This document shows positions 63,141-64,000 of a stretch of 64,000 nucleotides of DNA, in pieces. Each line of letters opens with the position of its first letter. Position 1 is the stretch's first letter. The DNA comes from Thalassospira xianhensis MCCC 1A02616 (GTDB lineage: Bacteria > Pseudomonadota > Alphaproteobacteria > Rhodospirillales > Thalassospiraceae). The DNA lies in the NCBI RefSeq assembly GCF_003326475.1, contig NZ_JPWA01000016.1:1-64000 (forward strand), read 5' to 3'. The position numbers and the translations under genes are program-made. The notes below the pieces were generated by a model. That model saw only the letters and a program-made list of their open reading frames with translations, searched no databases and was not told where the DNA came from.

Positions 63141-64000
63141 TCAGGAATGGTCGGGCAAATGCCCGCTCAGGATCGCCCCCACATTCGCCCCCTCGAAATC
63201 AACGCTGCCCAGATCGGTATCACCAAACGCAACGCCCGAAATATTGGTGCGGATCATTTTGACATCGACCATTTTCGGATTGGTGAAGATCGCATTGCGA
63301 ATATCGGCCTTGGAAAAATCCGCCCCGCTCAGATCGGCATGCCACGTCACCCCGGTTTTGTGGCCCTGGCCGTCACGCTGCTCGACCGCGCCAAAGCGTG
63401 CCCCCTGGAAAATTGCCTTCTGGCAGTTTGCCCCGTTCAATCGTGCCCCGTTCAGGGTCGCACTGTTAAGCTTCGCAAGCTTGAGGTCCGCCCCGCGCAA
63501 AGAGGCCATGGCAAGAATGGTATCGATAAACAATGCCCCGCGCAGGACGCAATTGTCAAAACAGGCGGCCGAAAGGTCCAGCCCCGAAAAATCCATCCCC
63601 GAAAGATCACGCCCCGTCGCGTTAAGCGGCTTGCCCTGCTGGCCGCCGCTCGAAAGCCATTCACTATGCGCATTCACCAGATCGCGAATATCATCGGGCA
63701 GGGGTGCAACCACCTTGCTGCCAAGACTGTTGGCGATATTGGCCTGCGAAAGATCCACACCGTTCAGGTCGACATTTCGAAGATTAGCCCCGCTTAAATC
63801 CGTTCCCGAAAGCACCGCATTCTGAAGCTTCGCCCCCTTGAGGTTGGCGTTCTTCATCTTGGCACCCGAAAGATTGCAACCCGATAAATCCGCCCCGGCA
63901 AGGTTCACGGCAAACATGTTGGCATCGCTGAGGTCGGAATCCATCAGGTTCGAACCCGACATATTGGCTTCCGCCAGATTGGCCCCCACAAGCATCGATC
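63141..64000 (-). CDS. Pentapeptide-repeat protein, 5' end beyond the window
   Basis: At least 284 residues; the frame stays open to the window edge, and an ATG at 63995 is probably internal. Two blocks of A(D/N)LSG-type repeats form right-handed quadrilateral helices: the first (GANLAEANMSGSNLMDSDLSDANMFAVNLAGADLSGC...) and the second (DLSGMDFSGLDLSAACFD...). They are joined by a helical linker with HSEWLSSGGQQGKPLNATGRDLSG. Such proteins usually bind other proteins or mimic DNA; no domain here tells which. Confidence 0.88.
   Translation of the reverse strand, partial: SMLVGANLAEANMSGSNLMDSDLSDANMFAVNLAGADLSGCNLSGAKMKNANLKGAKLQNAVLSGTDLSGANLRNVDLNGVDLSQANIANSLGSKVVAPLPDDIRDLVNAHSEWLSSGGQQGKPLNATGRDLSGMDFSGLDLSAACFDNCVLRGALFIDTILAMASLRGADLKLAKLNSATLNGARLNGANCQKAIFQGARFGAVEQRDGQGHKTGVTWHADLSGADFSKADIRNAIFTNPKMVDVKMIRTNISGVAFGDTDLGSVDFEGANVGAILSGHLPDHS

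Noticed and set aside
1-64000. Prophage, insertion sequences, CRISPR arrays or integron sites
   Set aside because: No transposase, integrase, phage structural gene, direct-repeat array or attachment-site duplication was seen anywhere in the window.

Overview
The window is chromosomal DNA of a free-living, probably marine alphaproteobacterium of the Rhodospirillales. Thalassospira or a close relative is my best guess, from protein resemblance and gene order only. Coding density is high and coding style looks uniform. I see no insertion sequence, integrase, CRISPR array or rRNA. There is one tRNA, tRNA-Leu(UAA).

Layout. 1-9.6 kb: the 3' end of metW; a lipoprotein plus small-protein pair; moaE, pgsA and uvrC; a 440-base AT-rich gene-free stretch with DnaA-box-like sites; folB with a pteridine-reductase-like SDR; a CaCA cation antiporter; a KefB/C-type antiporter. 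9.6-16.6 kb: a complete phosphate operon, pstS-pstC-pstA-pstB-phoU-phoB, behind a candidate Pho box, then a small coiled protein. 16.6-27.7 kb: pyruvate carboxylase read with glycolate oxidase (pyc-glcD-glcE-glcF), divergent from a Cache-domain histidine kinase, a NarL-type response regulator and an FNR-like regulator. The divergent gap carries a perfect FadR/GntR-type operator (AATTGGT-N3-ACCAATT). I read this block as a two- and three-carbon acid metabolism and sensing locus.

27.7-38.1 kb: a secreted HExxH protein, a TraR/DksA-type zinc protein, an unknown 404-residue protein, a solute-binding protein without transporter subunits beside a hybrid histidine kinase, two tiny proteins sharing an RGT-x-x-NIL tail around a NUDIX hydrolase, and pncB. 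38.2-46.9 kb: gltD-gltB, uppP, an ArsR-SRPBCC pair with a perfect inverted-repeat operator, and a stand-alone ClpP. 46.9-55.2 kb: small membrane or unknown proteins, tRNA-Leu, an autotransporter-like outer-membrane protein, bluB, a CinA/MoaB-like protein, mutT, an ankyrin protein and an esterase-like lipoprotein. 55.2-64 kb: secA, then ppiC and argJ, with two unusual, probably related genes lying between secA and ppiC (one has calcium-loop repeats like those of RTX proteins); finally a pentapeptide-repeat protein cut by the window edge.

Most of the window is ordinary housekeeping. The accessory content worth following is the two-gene calcium-loop module at 58.3-60.6 kb, the sensory/regulatory wiring around pyc-glcDEF, the solute-binding-protein/kinase pair, the RGT-tail small proteins and several perfect palindromes without a known regulator.
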